This document shows, piece after piece, positions 25,465 through 35,163 of a DNA stretch of 64,000 nt. The notes beneath the pieces were generated by a model. That model did not search any database. It had not been told where the DNA came from and worked only from the letters and a program-made list of their open reading frames with translations. Position numbers and translations under genes: made by a program. This DNA comes from JAJDZL01 sp965220665. GTDB taxonomy: Bacteria > Pseudomonadota > Gammaproteobacteria > Arenicellales > JAJDZL01. Positions within the stretch are counted from its first letter, which is position 1. Each line of letters begins with the position of its first letter. The DNA lies in contig CBDCQQ010000005.1 in the NCBI GenBank assembly GCA_965220665.1, positions 496,001-560,000 on the forward strand, written 5' to 3'.

Positions 25465-28456
25465 GCTGCCGTTCACCTTGAGCATCGTAAAAAACTGGAT
25501 TGGAAATGGTCACAGGAATAGACTCACCCGACATCAGGGTTGAATAGATTTTCGCACCAAGTCGGGAATGACCGCCTTTTACAACAGCCAGCGCGATGGA
25601 CCGACCTAGAGTCGCACTCCAGTAACTCGAAGTTACATGCCCAATCATTGGCACAGGATAGGAATTTGTTGGTTCATCAACTAGTTGTGCACCTTCCGGC
25701 AACACGACATCGGGATCTTCCGTTAAAAGACCCACAAATTGTTTTCTATCAGGTCGCACACAATCCGAACGACTAAGCGACCGCTTACCGAGAAAGTCTT
25801 TTTTCTTCGATACGATCCAATTCATTCCGAGGTCATCCGGAGTAACCGAACCATCTGTATCCTGTCCGACAATAATGAAGCCCTTTTCGGCTCGTAGCAC
25901 ATGCATTGTTTCAGTTCCATAAGGTGTGATCCCAAATTCCCTTCCCGCTTCAAACAGCTCGCGCCAAACATGCAAGCCATAGTCGGCATCAACATTGATC
26001 TCGTAGGAAAGTTCTCCGCTAAAACTAATTCGGAATATACGCGCCGCAACACCACACACCGTCCCTTCCTTGAATGACATGAATGGAAATTCACTATCAG
26101 ACAGACTAATTCCAGCGGTGACTTTTTCAAGCAGGTCGCGAGCTTTTGGACCTGAGACGGAGGCAACCGCCCACTGATCCGTGACCGAAGTGAAATACAC
26201 CTTCATATGCGGCCATTCAGTCTGTCGCCACTGCTCCATCCAACTCAGCACATGCGCTGCACCACCGGTTGTCGTTGTCATGTAGTAGTGATTGTCACCT
26301 AGTTTTGACGTTACGCCGTCATCCATGACCATACCATTTTCACCCAGCATCAGGCCATAGCGGCAATTGCCAGTCTTCAGTGTATTCCAGGCATTGGTGT
26401 ACATGTAGTTCAGGAATTCAGTGGAGTCCGGACCAAAGATTTCTATTTTTCCCAGTGTGGATGCATCAAGCACTCCAACCTGTTTTCGTACAGCCATGCA
26501 TTCCCGATTGACGGCCTCTGCCATCGATTCTCCCGTTTGAGGATAATACCAGGGCCGCTTCCATTGCCCTACGTTTTCAAACAGCGCACCCTGTTTGACA
26601 TGCCAGGAATGCATTGCAGTCTTGCGAATTGTGTCGAAGAATTGGGGGCCGACATCACGGCCTGCGATTGCTCCAAATGTTACGGGTGTATAGAGCGGTC
26701 GAAATGTTGTCGTCCCAGTATCTGCCAGATTCTGATTGAGTTCCTGCGACAGAATTGCCATACCGTTGATATTACCCAGCTTACCCTGGTCTGTTCCAAA
26801 TCCAAGCAATGTGTAGCGCTTGAGATGCTCAATTGAGCGATAGCCTTCGCGTGCTGCCAATTCAATGTCTTTAGCAGTCGTATCATTCTGAAAATCGACG
26901 AACTGTTTCTGAGATGAGTCTGAACTTGGTACCCGCCAGAAAGGTTGGATAGCAAGCGAGTTCTGAGCACTGTCCCCGATTGCCTGCTCTTCATTTGAAG
27001 CGTCAACGTAACCAAATCCTGACTGAGCGGCGGCTGCAGTTCCAATTCTTGTCCCATCTTCAACCGCCTGCTCATATGAAAAGCAAGCATTGGCAGCACC
27101 AACCGACTCTTCATTCTGCGAGGAATCACCGGGTACAAAGCATGCATTGATCGGATCGAATACTGGTTTCCCTCCTGATTGTGCATGCAAATGGACCGCC
27201 GGACTCCAGCCGCCTGATACCGCAAGCAAATTACAGTTGAAAGTCATCTTTGAGCCGGTTAAAGAGGCACCGTCAACGGAAAGTGCCTGCACTTTGACAC
27301 CGCGGACTCGTGCCCTGCCATTCGCACTTTTCACTGCAAATCCGAATTTCAGTTCGACGCCATGAGAACGAATTTCTTCAATCCACTCATTTGATACATC
27401 TCTACGAACATCAATGACAGCAATTAATTGAATCCCGGCCATGATCATATCCAGCGCAGTCAGATAGGCACTGTCATTGTTTGTAAATATCACTGAGCGT
27501 GAGCCAGGCTTGACCGCGAATCGATGAATATATTCGGACACCGCCGAGCAGAGCATCACACCAGGCACATCGTTGTTACCAAAAACTATAGGCCGCTCAA
27601 TCGCACCGGTTGCGAGAACCACCTGTTTTACCCGGGTTCGCCATAGCCGTTCTCGTGACTGACCAGCAACTGATGCAGACAAATGATCAGTTAAGCGCTC
27701 ATTGAGAACCAGAAAGTTCGCATCGTAATATCCGACAGCTGTGGTACGTTGCAACAGTCTGCAATTCGGAAGTTCGGTGAGCTGAGCAAGGGTATCAACC
27801 AACCATTTTCTGCGACTTTCGTCTCTGCAACGAAGCAATCCGCCACCTAACTCTCCCTTTTCGTCTGCCAAAACCACCCTGGCACCCGTCTTGGCAGCAC
27901 TTAAGGCCGTTGAAAGCCCGGCAGGACCGCCTCCCACCACTAGAACATCGCACCAGGTATTGACTTTTTCATATCGGTCTGGATCTGTCTCGGACTCTGC
28001 TACACCAAATCCGGCGGCTTTTCTAATCCACTTTTCGTAGAACATCCACCACTTTTGCGGATACATGAATGTCTTGTAATAGAAGCCAGCAGGGATAATT
28101 GCTGAGAAAATCTCATTGACAGCAGAAACATCGAACTTAACACTCGGCCAGGCGTTAACGCTCGAAACCTCCAGTCCCTCATAAATCTCTACCTGCGTTG
28201 CCTTGCCATTCGGAACAGCATTCGCGCCCCACCCGACTTGAAGCATAGCGCAAGGCTCCTCTGGGCCACTGCCCATAATTCCACGAGGTCGGTGATATTT
28301 GAAACTTCTTGCAACTAGGTGAATGTTGTTTGCAAGGAGTGCTGACGCGACAGTATCACCGGCGTATCCGGTGAGTATCTCACCGTTAAATTTAAACGTC
28401 ACAGGCCGAGATCGATCAATTCGACCTCCGCTAGGTAAACGATTGGTTTCGCTCAA
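25457..28456 (-). CDS. soxA: Sarcosine oxidase alpha subunit SoxA
   Basis: A 999-residue subunit of normal length. The N-terminal part has a 2Fe-2S-ferredoxin-like segment ('FKFNGEILTGYAGDTVASALLAN'), followed by the NAD-binding fold 'DVLVVGGGPAGLSTALSAAK' near residue 170. The C-terminal 400 residues are a GcvT-like aminomethyltransferase domain ('GVLDASTLGKIEIFGPDS', 'FSGELSYEINV') that transfers the methyl-derived carbon to tetrahydrofolate. Its ATG overlaps the soxD stop by 4 bases. Confidence 0.97.
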   Translation of the reverse strand: MSETNRLPSGGRIDRSRPVTFKFNGEILTGYAGDTVASALLANNIHLVARSFKYHRPRGIMGSGPEEPCAMLQVGWGANAVPNGKATQVEIYEGLEVSSVNAWPSVKFDVSAVNEIFSAIIPAGFYYKTFMYPQKWWMFYEKWIRKAAGFGVAESETDPDRYEKVNTWCDVLVVGGGPAGLSTALSAAKTGARVVLADEKGELGGGLLRCRDESRRKWLVDTLAQLTELPNCRLLQRTTAVGYYDANFLVLNERLTDHLSASVAGQSRERLWRTRVKQVVLATGAIERPIVFGNNDVPGVMLCSAVSEYIHRFAVKPGSRSVIFTNNDSAYLTALDMIMAGIQLIAVIDVRRDVSNEWIEEIRSHGVELKFGFAVKSANGRARVRGVKVQALSVDGASLTGSKMTFNCNLLAVSGGWSPAVHLHAQSGGKPVFDPINACFVPGDSSQNEESVGAANACFSYEQAVEDGTRIGTAAAAQSGFGYVDASNEEQAIGDSAQNSLAIQPFWRVPSSDSSQKQFVDFQNDTTAKDIELAAREGYRSIEHLKRYTLLGFGTDQGKLGNINGMAILSQELNQNLADTGTTTFRPLYTPVTFGAIAGRDVGPQFFDTIRKTAMHSWHVKQGALFENVGQWKRPWYYPQTGESMAEAVNRECMAVRKQVGVLDASTLGKIEIFGPDSTEFLNYMYTNAWNTLKTGNCRYGLMLGENGMVMDDGVTSKLGDNHYYMTTTTGGAAHVLSWMEQWRQTEWPHMKVYFTSVTDQWAVASVSGPKARDLLEKVTAGISLSDSEFPFMSFKEGTVCGVAARIFRISFSGELSYEINVDADYGLHVWRELFEAGREFGITPYGTETMHVLRAEKGFIIVGQDTDGSVTPDDLGMNWIVSKKKDFLGKRSLSRSDCVRPDRKQFVGLLTEDPDVVLPEGAQLVDEPTNSYPVPMIGHVTSSYWSATLGRSIALAVVKGGHSRLGAKIYSTLMSGESIPVTISNPVFYDAQGERQHV

Positions 28457-28734
28457 GAATCGTCTCCCGGTGCAGGATCGCCTGGTTTATAGGTCACTCC
28501 GAACTTGTAAGTAACCGTGTTTCGCTCAGCATTGAACCAGCGTCGACAACCGCCGCTGTGATACCACTGCTCTCGCTGATCTCCCTTGATATTTTTCCGC
28601 ATGAAGAGGTAATCTGCCCACTGTTCATCAGTCAGGGCTTCTGGTTGGAGCGGTCGGACAATATGCGCTTCACCACCACAACTGAATTCGGTTTCTTCCC
28701 TCAACCCACACCACGGACAGTTGATTAACAGCAT
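28453..28734 (-). CDS. soxD: Sarcosine oxidase delta subunit SoxD
   Basis: A 93-residue zinc-binding subunit beginning MLLINCPWCGLREETEFSCGGEAHI, with C6, C9 and histidines typical of SoxD, then 'WYHSGGCRRWFNAERNT'. It lies 23 bases after soxB and overlaps soxA by 4 bases, so the sox genes are translationally linked. Confidence 0.96.
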   Translation of the reverse strand: MLLINCPWCGLREETEFSCGGEAHIVRPLQPEALTDEQWADYLFMRKNIKGDQREQWYHSGGCRRWFNAERNTVTYKFGVTYKPGDPAPGDDS

Positions 28735-28757
28735 TTTCCGACTCCCCGAATCAATGG

Positions 28758-30008
28758 CTAATGTGCAACACCCGCTGCACCATGTTCATCAATCAACGCA
28801 CCTGAAATAAAACGCTCAAGGTTGAATGGTGCATTTAGGGGATGCGGTTCATCGTTGGCGATAGTATGTGCAAAAACCCAACCGGATCCCGGCGTCGCCT
28901 TAAATCCGCCGGTTCCCCATCCACAGTTAAAATAAAGTCCCTTCACCGGTGTCTTGCTAATAATCGGTGAAGCATCCGGGCATACATCTACGATACCACC
29001 CCATTGGCGCATCATTCTGACCCGACTGAATATTGGGAAAAGCTCCACAATGGCTGCAACGTTGTGTTCAATGGTTGAGAAACTGCCGCGCTGCCCATAT
29101 CCCAGATATCCGTCGACACCGGCACCGATCACCAATTCACCCTTGTCGGACTGACTGATGTAGCCGTGGACTGTGTTGGACATGACAACCGTATGCAACA
29201 CAGGCTTAATCGGCTCCGAGACCAAAGCCTGAAGCGGCCGACTTTCTATTGGCATGCGTATACCTGCCATGTTGGCTATAACGCTAGAGTGCCCTGCCGC
29301 AACGACCCCCACCTTATTAGCCATAATTTGGCCCCGCGTGGTTTCGATTCCTTTCACATGGCCGTTCTCCCGAATGATCCCGGTAACTTCACAATTCTGC
29401 AAAATATCCACACCTCTTCTGTCCGCAGCTCGGGCAAATCCCCAGGCAACAGCATCGTGACGCGCAACACCGCCACGTGGTTGAAAGGATGCGCCAAGAA
29501 TTGGATGACGAGCATCCGGAGAAGTGTTGATTATGGGAACGATTTGCTTGATTTGTTCGGGGGTCAGAACTTCGCTGTCAATGCCATTTAGCCGATTTGC
29601 ATTGGAACGCCGGTACACATCGCGCATATCCTGCAGTGTGTGGGCAAGATTCAGGACCCCGCGTTGACTGAACATGACATTGAAATTCAGTTCCTGCGAT
29701 AACGACTCCCAGAGCACAAGAGATTTTTCGTAGATGTGCGCCGATTCATCCCACAGATAGTTTGAACGGACGATTGTCGTATTCCGGCCAGTGTTGCCTC
29801 CACCAATCCAACCTTTCTCAACCACTGCGATGTTGGACAGACCATGTTCGGACGCCAGATAGTATGCGGTAGCGAGTCCGTGTCCTCCGCCACCAATAAT
29901 GATGATGTCGTAGGCAGGCCTAGGCTCCGGGTCACGCCATGCGCGCGGCCAATTCTTGTGACGACCAACTGCATGGCGGGCCAGGCTAAAAATCGAATAG
30001 CCCTTCAT
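28758..30008 (-). CDS. soxB: Sarcosine oxidase beta subunit SoxB
   Basis: A 416-residue FAD subunit of expected length. The start is ATG 30008 (MKGYSIFSLARHAVG), preceded by GGGGAG; the longer open frame to 30137 would overlap glyA and lacks family sequence. 'YDIIIIGGGGHGLATAYYLA' (about 33-52) binds FAD; 'YFNCGWGTGGFKATPGSG' near the C-terminus is diagnostic. It removes electrons from sarcosine at covalent FMN and non-covalent FAD in the complex. Confidence 0.97.
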   Translation of the reverse strand: MKGYSIFSLARHAVGRHKNWPRAWRDPEPRPAYDIIIIGGGGHGLATAYYLASEHGLSNIAVVEKGWIGGGNTGRNTTIVRSNYLWDESAHIYEKSLVLWESLSQELNFNVMFSQRGVLNLAHTLQDMRDVYRRSNANRLNGIDSEVLTPEQIKQIVPIINTSPDARHPILGASFQPRGGVARHDAVAWGFARAADRRGVDILQNCEVTGIIRENGHVKGIETTRGQIMANKVGVVAAGHSSVIANMAGIRMPIESRPLQALVSEPIKPVLHTVVMSNTVHGYISQSDKGELVIGAGVDGYLGYGQRGSFSTIEHNVAAIVELFPIFSRVRMMRQWGGIVDVCPDASPIISKTPVKGLYFNCGWGTGGFKATPGSGWVFAHTIANDEPHPLNAPFNLERFISGALIDEHGAAGVAH

Positions 30009-30042
30009 CGACTCCCCAGCCGAGCGAAGATTTGGAATGAAA

Positions 30043-31293
30043 TTAGCTATAAACCGGGAATCGACTGCAAAGTTCCTTGACTTTAGTCTTGATTTCGTTA
30101 GAAACTGTCTGATTTTCAATATCATCAAGAATGTCACAGATCCAATGAGTAAGCGTCACCATTTCTTCTTCCTTGAAGCCACGTGTGGTGGACGCTGGAG
30201 AGCCAATTCGAAGACCGCTTGTAACAAAAGGTGAACGCGAATCATTTGGTACCGTGTTTTTATTCACGGTTATGTTTGCGTCACCAAGCGCAGCTGCTGC
30301 ATCTTTTCCGGTAATGTCCTTATCGATCAAGTCAAGTAGGAATAGGTGATCGTCTGTTCCACCCGAAACCACCTTATAGCCACGATCCATAAAGGTTTTT
30401 GCCATTGCGCGTGCGTTAGTCAGCACCTGCTGCTGGTACTCCTTAAACTCTGGTTCAAGCGCTTCTTTGAATGCAACCGCTTTACCGGCAATGACGTGCA
30501 TCATCGGTCCACCCTGACCACCAGGGAAGACAGAGGAGGCAAGTTTTTTCTCAACCTCAGGATTTTCGCGTGCCAGAATTAAACCACCTCTAGGCCCACG
30601 TAGAGTTTTATGTGTCGTTGTTGTCGTCACATCCGCGATCGGTACCGGGTTAGGATAAAGGCCCGCTGCTATCAGTCCCGCAACGTGCGCCATATCAACA
30701 AACAGATAAGCGCCTACGTCGTCAGAAATCTGACGAAATCGATTCCAGTCCATGACCCTGGAGTATGCAGAAAACCCGGCAATAATCATTTTTGGTTTGT
30801 GTTCGGCAGCGAGTTCAGCAATTTGTCCGTAGTCAGCAATGCCTTCCGAGTCTACTCCGTAAAGAACCGAGTTGTAGATTTTTCCGGAAAAGTTGACTTT
30901 GGCACCGTGAGTCAGGTGTCCGCCGTGATCAAGACTCATGCCAAGAACAGTATCGTGGGGTTGCAGCAACGCCATGTAAACTGCAGAATTGGCTTGCGAC
31001 CCAGAATGGGGCTGTACATTCACATAAGCCGCATCGAACAGTTTTTTTGCACGTTCGATCGCAAGATTTTCTGCAATATCAACAAATTCGCAGCCACCGT
31101 AGTAACGCCTTCCCGGGTAACCTTCGGCATACTTATTGGTCAACACCGATCCTTGTGCCTGCAATACTCGGGGGCTGGTGTAATTTTCGGAGGCGATTAA
31201 CTCAATATGCTCTTCCTGGCGAATTTGTTCACTCTCCATGGCTTCCCACAGTTCATCATCATAGCTCTGGATTGTTTCGGTCATCTTGAACAT
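30043..31293 (-). CDS. glyA: Serine hydroxymethyltransferase GlyA
   Basis: A 416-residue PLP enzyme, with 'IELIASENYTSPRVLQAQGS', 'EGYPGRRYYGGCEFVD' and the PLP lysine in 'VTTTTHKTLRGPRGG'. It uses the glycine and 5,10-methylene-tetrahydrofolate formed by sarcosine oxidase to make serine, which explains its position as first gene of the sox operon, 34 bases before soxB. The annotated ATG gives MFKMTETIQ; a second ATG three codons in is equally possible. Confidence 0.97.
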   Translation of the reverse strand: MFKMTETIQSYDDELWEAMESEQIRQEEHIELIASENYTSPRVLQAQGSVLTNKYAEGYPGRRYYGGCEFVDIAENLAIERAKKLFDAAYVNVQPHSGSQANSAVYMALLQPHDTVLGMSLDHGGHLTHGAKVNFSGKIYNSVLYGVDSEGIADYGQIAELAAEHKPKMIIAGFSAYSRVMDWNRFRQISDDVGAYLFVDMAHVAGLIAAGLYPNPVPIADVTTTTTHKTLRGPRGGLILARENPEVEKKLASSVFPGGQGGPMMHVIAGKAVAFKEALEPEFKEYQQQVLTNARAMAKTFMDRGYKVVSGGTDDHLFLLDLIDKDITGKDAAAALGDANITVNKNTVPNDSRSPFVTSGLRIGSPASTTRGFKEEEMVTLTHWICDILDDIENQTVSNEIKTKVKELCSRFPVYS

Positions 31294-31860
31294 GGGTGTC
31301 TCCTTGGATACTACAAAACCCCACTTTAGGATACGGTTGAAATACTATCTGTTGCGACCTCACATTTTAATTCTGTTCAATCAAATGTGCGCAGGATTCA
31401 CAGCCTCAATTGCGCAAATTATGTACGAGCAACTGTCAATCCGGCCAATATCTGCATTCGGCTCCAACACGCAACAATCACTGGGCTGGCTATCATTAAT
31501 CTGTTCAATTTTCAGATCTAGGGCTTGGAGCGATACCAATTATGGCTTCTTAGACAGTTATAATTTAACTTGTCGAACTTGGGTCTAACCAAGAACAAGA
31601 AGGTGACGAATTTGGCTGCAACACGCGGAGCCTGTGCTGACCAATACAAGACAATACCGTACAAGCTGAGTCAATGCGAGAGTCGATACAACGTTAGCCG
31701 GATAGGTTCGACCGGCTAATTGGTTCCGATACAAGCACAACAGTTCGGGCACGTACATAACCGAGGATCTTCGCGTAACCGGAAGCCCATACCGCAATCG
31801 GTGACCAAGTCCAGTTCGGAGAACAATCGGTAAATCAAGGAAGAAAATTGGGTATTCACC
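31294..31860. other. Divergent intergenic region glyA / TonB receptor
   Basis: About 570 bases. It must contain the promoters of the glyA-sox operon and of the receptor gene. I see no convincing gene, no glycine-riboswitch-like tandem structure and no obvious operator. GAAGAAAATTGG upstream of 31861 includes a weak ribosome binding site for the receptor. Confidence 0.45.
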
Positions 31861-34326
31861 ATGAGAAGGTTACTCGCAATTATCACTGCGACCTGCATAC
31901 TCTCGGCAAATCAAGTTAATGCTGACGCACTTGCACCAGCCCCACAAATTATCGCCACGTACGACCGCAGTTTCATCGAGCGCTCCGGTGCCCAAACATT
32001 CGGCGAGATGCTCGACACCGGTATCATCCGCTACTTTTTCACCGGAGGGCGCAACCTGCTTGTCATGGTGAACGGACGACCCTGGACGACGACCGCGGGT
32101 AATCTGGACAGTCTTCCGCTTTCGGCGATCGAACGCATTGAAGTGCTGAGAGCCGAGAGCTTAGGGACGCTCGGGGGCGCCGCGGCAGTACGTGGCGCGT
32201 TCAACCTCGTGCTGAGGAAAGACTTAGACGGCTTTGACGTACGTACCGTGACACGGTTACCGAGCCGCGACGGTGGTGACGCGCTTCAGGGTAGTGCGGT
32301 ATGGGGCGGCAAGGTCGGTACAGACGGGCACATGACTGTCAGCGTCGACATTCTCGACCGCCAGGAGATCGTCGGCAGTACACGAGAGCACAGCCGCTCA
32401 GAGTGGACGGAAGGGGGAAGTTTCGCCGAGGCGAAAAACGTGAGTGACGGCGGCAACACTGTTTTCATACTCGACTCAAGCGAGAGCGAGCTGAGAAGCG
32501 TCGCGCTCGGCGATTGTCTCCCGGAACATGGTTACACCGGTGAACTCAGTAATCCACCAGGGATCACCTCAGGTGATAAAGGTTGCGGGTTCGCCTACGG
32601 CAACCTCTGGTGGGACAGCGCGAGCTACTCACAGGAAAACACAATTCTGAACCTCAATCAACCTCTCGGAGAAGATACCGAGCTCCACGTGGATGCAAAC
32701 GTGACGCTAGGACGCTCGGCGTTTCGCTACGCACCTTCGGTCGGAACTTTCTACATCACCCCAGACACAAACCTACTCGCATCGATTAACAGTAAAACCG
32801 ATTCATCGTTCACGGCAGAGAGTGGAGACATCTTCGCTGTCTCTCACCGTTTCATTGGCCACGGCAACCGAGACTGGAAGTCGAGATCAACACTCTACGA
32901 CGTTTCAGCCAGCGTCAAGGGTCGACTCACCGAAGGGCTCGGCTACGACGCTCGTATCGAAGCTTATAGATCCGACAGTTCGGTGTCGGGTGATACATTT
33001 GTGCACACCGAGACGATCACACAGGAGATCGCGGCCGGAAGGTATGACCTGACCGATCCGCTGTCAACACAATCCGATCATTTGACAGCGATCGAGATAA
33101 GCAGCGTACGCGAGGAGTTGAACTCAAGAGCGAAGACCTTAAGCTCGCGCTTCTCGTTAGAAGGAACCGGGCCGGGCATCGGTGGGCGCAAAACAGCATG
33201 GACCGCAGGGGTGGAATTTAGCAACATTAAGGCCCACAGCCTGCTAGCTTTCCGGTCAAGCAACGGCGAGACTCACGATGTAAATGAGGTACTCGGGTCC
33301 GGCGGTACTAGTTACGCTGGTGAGCGCGATCAAGTGGGAGCTTTCGCCGAAGTATCCTTGCCCATCACCAACTCAGTGGACATGAGAGCTGCAGCGCGGG
33401 CAGACAAATACAACGATGTGGGCGGGCTGCGCGCGTGGCGCCTTGGAGCTGAGTATCTTGCGAGTGACACTGTTACGTTGCGCAGCTCGTGGAGCACGGG
33501 TGACAGTCCCCTCTCCATGCGCCACCTGTACAGCTTCGAGGGACTGGACCATCCTTATGTCCTATGCGTCCCGACGAGAGCGCAGCAGCGTACGTGTGAC
33601 ACGATAAATTTCCGACAAGTGAAGCGTAAAACGAGCGGCAACCCCGAGCTCAACCCATCGCGATCGGACAGACGGTCCATCGGCTTCGAGACCCGCAGGG
33701 GGCCTTTTTACTTCTTCGCCGAGTGGTACCGGCTCGAGACTTCGGATTTGCCGGGACAGAATAGCGCCACCTGGGCGATTCTGAACTATCCCGATTGCGA
33801 TACAACCAGCGATAGCGGTCGCTGCGTTGATATTGAGGCTGGAAACATCACCATCCAAGACAACTACGCTAATATCATCAATACCGAAATTTTGGGAGTT
33901 AACACCCGGTTCGGAAATCGTGTCGAGACCGACTGGGGACACGTCGCAACGCGCGGGTTCTGGCGTTACGTCACCAGCAGCGAAGCGAGCATCCTGGATG
34001 ATAAGGAACCACTTGCGCTTCCGCGCAATGCCGTGCGCATAGTGAATTCGATCGGGCGTGGTGACTTCACCGCGTACTGGGCCTTCAACTACCGCGACGA
34101 GATCGACACTGGAGGCGGCGGACGGTTCAGTTCCTGGACTGGTCATGATTTGACGTTCGACTGGAAAAGGCCATTTGGGCTCGAAAAGTCGCGTCTAACT
34201 GCAGGTGTGTACAATGTTACCGATACACAACTTTCCCTGAATACTGTGGACCCCTCCTCAACCGACGGGCCGCGTGCTGCCGGCTGGGGACGCACATTTT
34301 TTGTAACACTCAACATGCGATTCTGA
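31861..34326 (+). CDS. TonB-dependent outer-membrane receptor
   Basis: An 821-residue receptor with a signal peptide (MRRLLAIITATCILSANQVNA). The plug domain has 'MVNGRPWTT', 'LPLSAIERIEVLRAES' and 'AVRGAFNLVLRKD' (about residues 60-125), and the barrel ends 'WGRTFFVTLNMRF' with a C-terminal phenylalanine. It imports an unidentified ligand using TonB energy. Base composition is visibly more GC-rich than neighbouring genes (many GCG, CGC and GGC codons), suggesting transfer from another genome. The tail of a different receptor follows its stop in frame. There is no adjacent regulator or substrate gene to name the ligand. Confidence 0.9.
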   Translation: MRRLLAIITATCILSANQVNADALAPAPQIIATYDRSFIERSGAQTFGEMLDTGIIRYFFTGGRNLLVMVNGRPWTTTAGNLDSLPLSAIERIEVLRAESLGTLGGAAAVRGAFNLVLRKDLDGFDVRTVTRLPSRDGGDALQGSAVWGGKVGTDGHMTVSVDILDRQEIVGSTREHSRSEWTEGGSFAEAKNVSDGGNTVFILDSSESELRSVALGDCLPEHGYTGELSNPPGITSGDKGCGFAYGNLWWDSASYSQENTILNLNQPLGEDTELHVDANVTLGRSAFRYAPSVGTFYITPDTNLLASINSKTDSSFTAESGDIFAVSHRFIGHGNRDWKSRSTLYDVSASVKGRLTEGLGYDARIEAYRSDSSVSGDTFVHTETITQEIAAGRYDLTDPLSTQSDHLTAIEISSVREELNSRAKTLSSRFSLEGTGPGIGGRKTAWTAGVEFSNIKAHSLLAFRSSNGETHDVNEVLGSGGTSYAGERDQVGAFAEVSLPITNSVDMRAAARADKYNDVGGLRAWRLGAEYLASDTVTLRSSWSTGDSPLSMRHLYSFEGLDHPYVLCVPTRAQQRTCDTINFRQVKRKTSGNPELNPSRSDRRSIGFETRRGPFYFFAEWYRLETSDLPGQNSATWAILNYPDCDTTSDSGRCVDIEAGNITIQDNYANIINTEILGVNTRFGNRVETDWGHVATRGFWRYVTSSEASILDDKEPLALPRNAVRIVNSIGRGDFTAYWAFNYRDEIDTGGGGRFSSWTGHDLTFDWKRPFGLEKSRLTAGVYNVTDTQLSLNTVDPSSTDGPRAAGWGRTFFVTLNMRF

Positions 34327-34509
34327 GAGGCTGGCCAAAGATTGAGTGTATGGAGAGCCTTAGCTAGGCAGAAACTGGCACTCGGTGTGCTCAATATTGA
34401 AAATCGAGGCCCTTCAACCGACCCAACCGACACAATCACTGCAGGGTTGACAGGTTATCACTCTTGGTTCGGCCGAACTTTTTATGTTTCTGCCGAGTTC
34501 AAATTCTGA
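34327..34509 (+). pseudogene. C-terminal tail of a second TonB-dependent receptor
   Basis: Immediately after the receptor stop, in the same frame, 60 codons read '...KLALGVLNIENRGPSTDP...' and end 'SWFGRTFYVSAEFKF'. This aligns with the end of the complete receptor ('LTAGVYNVTD...AGWGRTFFVTLNMRF') but is clearly another protein. It has no start or plug. It looks like what remains of a resident receptor after the present one replaced or was inserted into it. Confidence 0.75.
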
Positions 34510-34648
34510 TCCAGGATCATATCGCACTTGACTGGCGACCGCACTGCCGATTGAATCGGTAGTAATGCCCCCTACAGCAAAATCGCCTCCACTATGATGC
34601 TGTTTTTTCAGTGGAGTATCCTGTACAATTTCATTAATTCGTAGCATC

Positions 34649-34975
34649 ATGATCATTCAAAAACAAATCACTCAAACGCTGTCAGAAGCGTTAGAACCCG
34701 CCCATCTTGACGTGATTAACGAGAGCGGAATGCACAATGTGCCCAAAGGCTCGGAAACACACTTTAAGGTAGTTGCGGTTTCCGAACAATTCGGCGGCAA
34801 GACGCTGGTTAATCGACACCGTATGATCAACGAACTTTTGGCAGATCAACTCGCTGGTGGCGTTCACGCCTTGTCACTGCAGACAATGACTCCTGATGAA
34901 TGGCAAACTAGCGGCGGCACAACATTTGATTCCCCCTTGTGCAGGGGCGGTTCGAAACACAATCGCAACAGCTAA
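34649..34975 (+). CDS. bolA: BolA family protein
   Basis: A 108-residue BolA/IbaG-type protein: 'LTEALEPAHLDVINES'-like helix followed by 'GSETHFKVVAVSEQFGGKTLVNRHRMINELLADQL' (about 34-70), the conserved class II KH-like fold with histidines that coordinate an Fe-S cluster together with monothiol glutaredoxins. 'GGVHALSLQTMTPDEW' is the usual end of the domain. It is likely a stress and Fe-S trafficking factor. Single gene. Confidence 0.93.
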   Translation: MIIQKQITQTLSEALEPAHLDVINESGMHNVPKGSETHFKVVAVSEQFGGKTLVNRHRMINELLADQLAGGVHALSLQTMTPDEWQTSGGTTFDSPLCRGGSKHNRNS

Positions 34976-35163
34976 GCTGGATAATCGCTGAACTGTTCAC
35001 GCCCGAAGCCAACCAACCGGGCATTCGCGCGATTCAAAACACCTTTCAACATCAAAGTTTCATAAGGCGTTGCTTATGTTTAGAGATCTGAACCTATTCA
35101 ATTTGCGCGTGTAAGTGAGTTAGTAACAAATCGAATTCGGATAGTCCAATATTTGCTTCGCAA

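Noticed and set aside
31294..31860. Glycine riboswitch before glyA
   Set aside because: No tandem aptamer-like sequence seen; the region shows no strong stems.
33562..34146. 194-codon minus-strand frame inside the TonB receptor gene
   Set aside because: Explained by the high GC content of the receptor gene; no ribosome site or family similarity.
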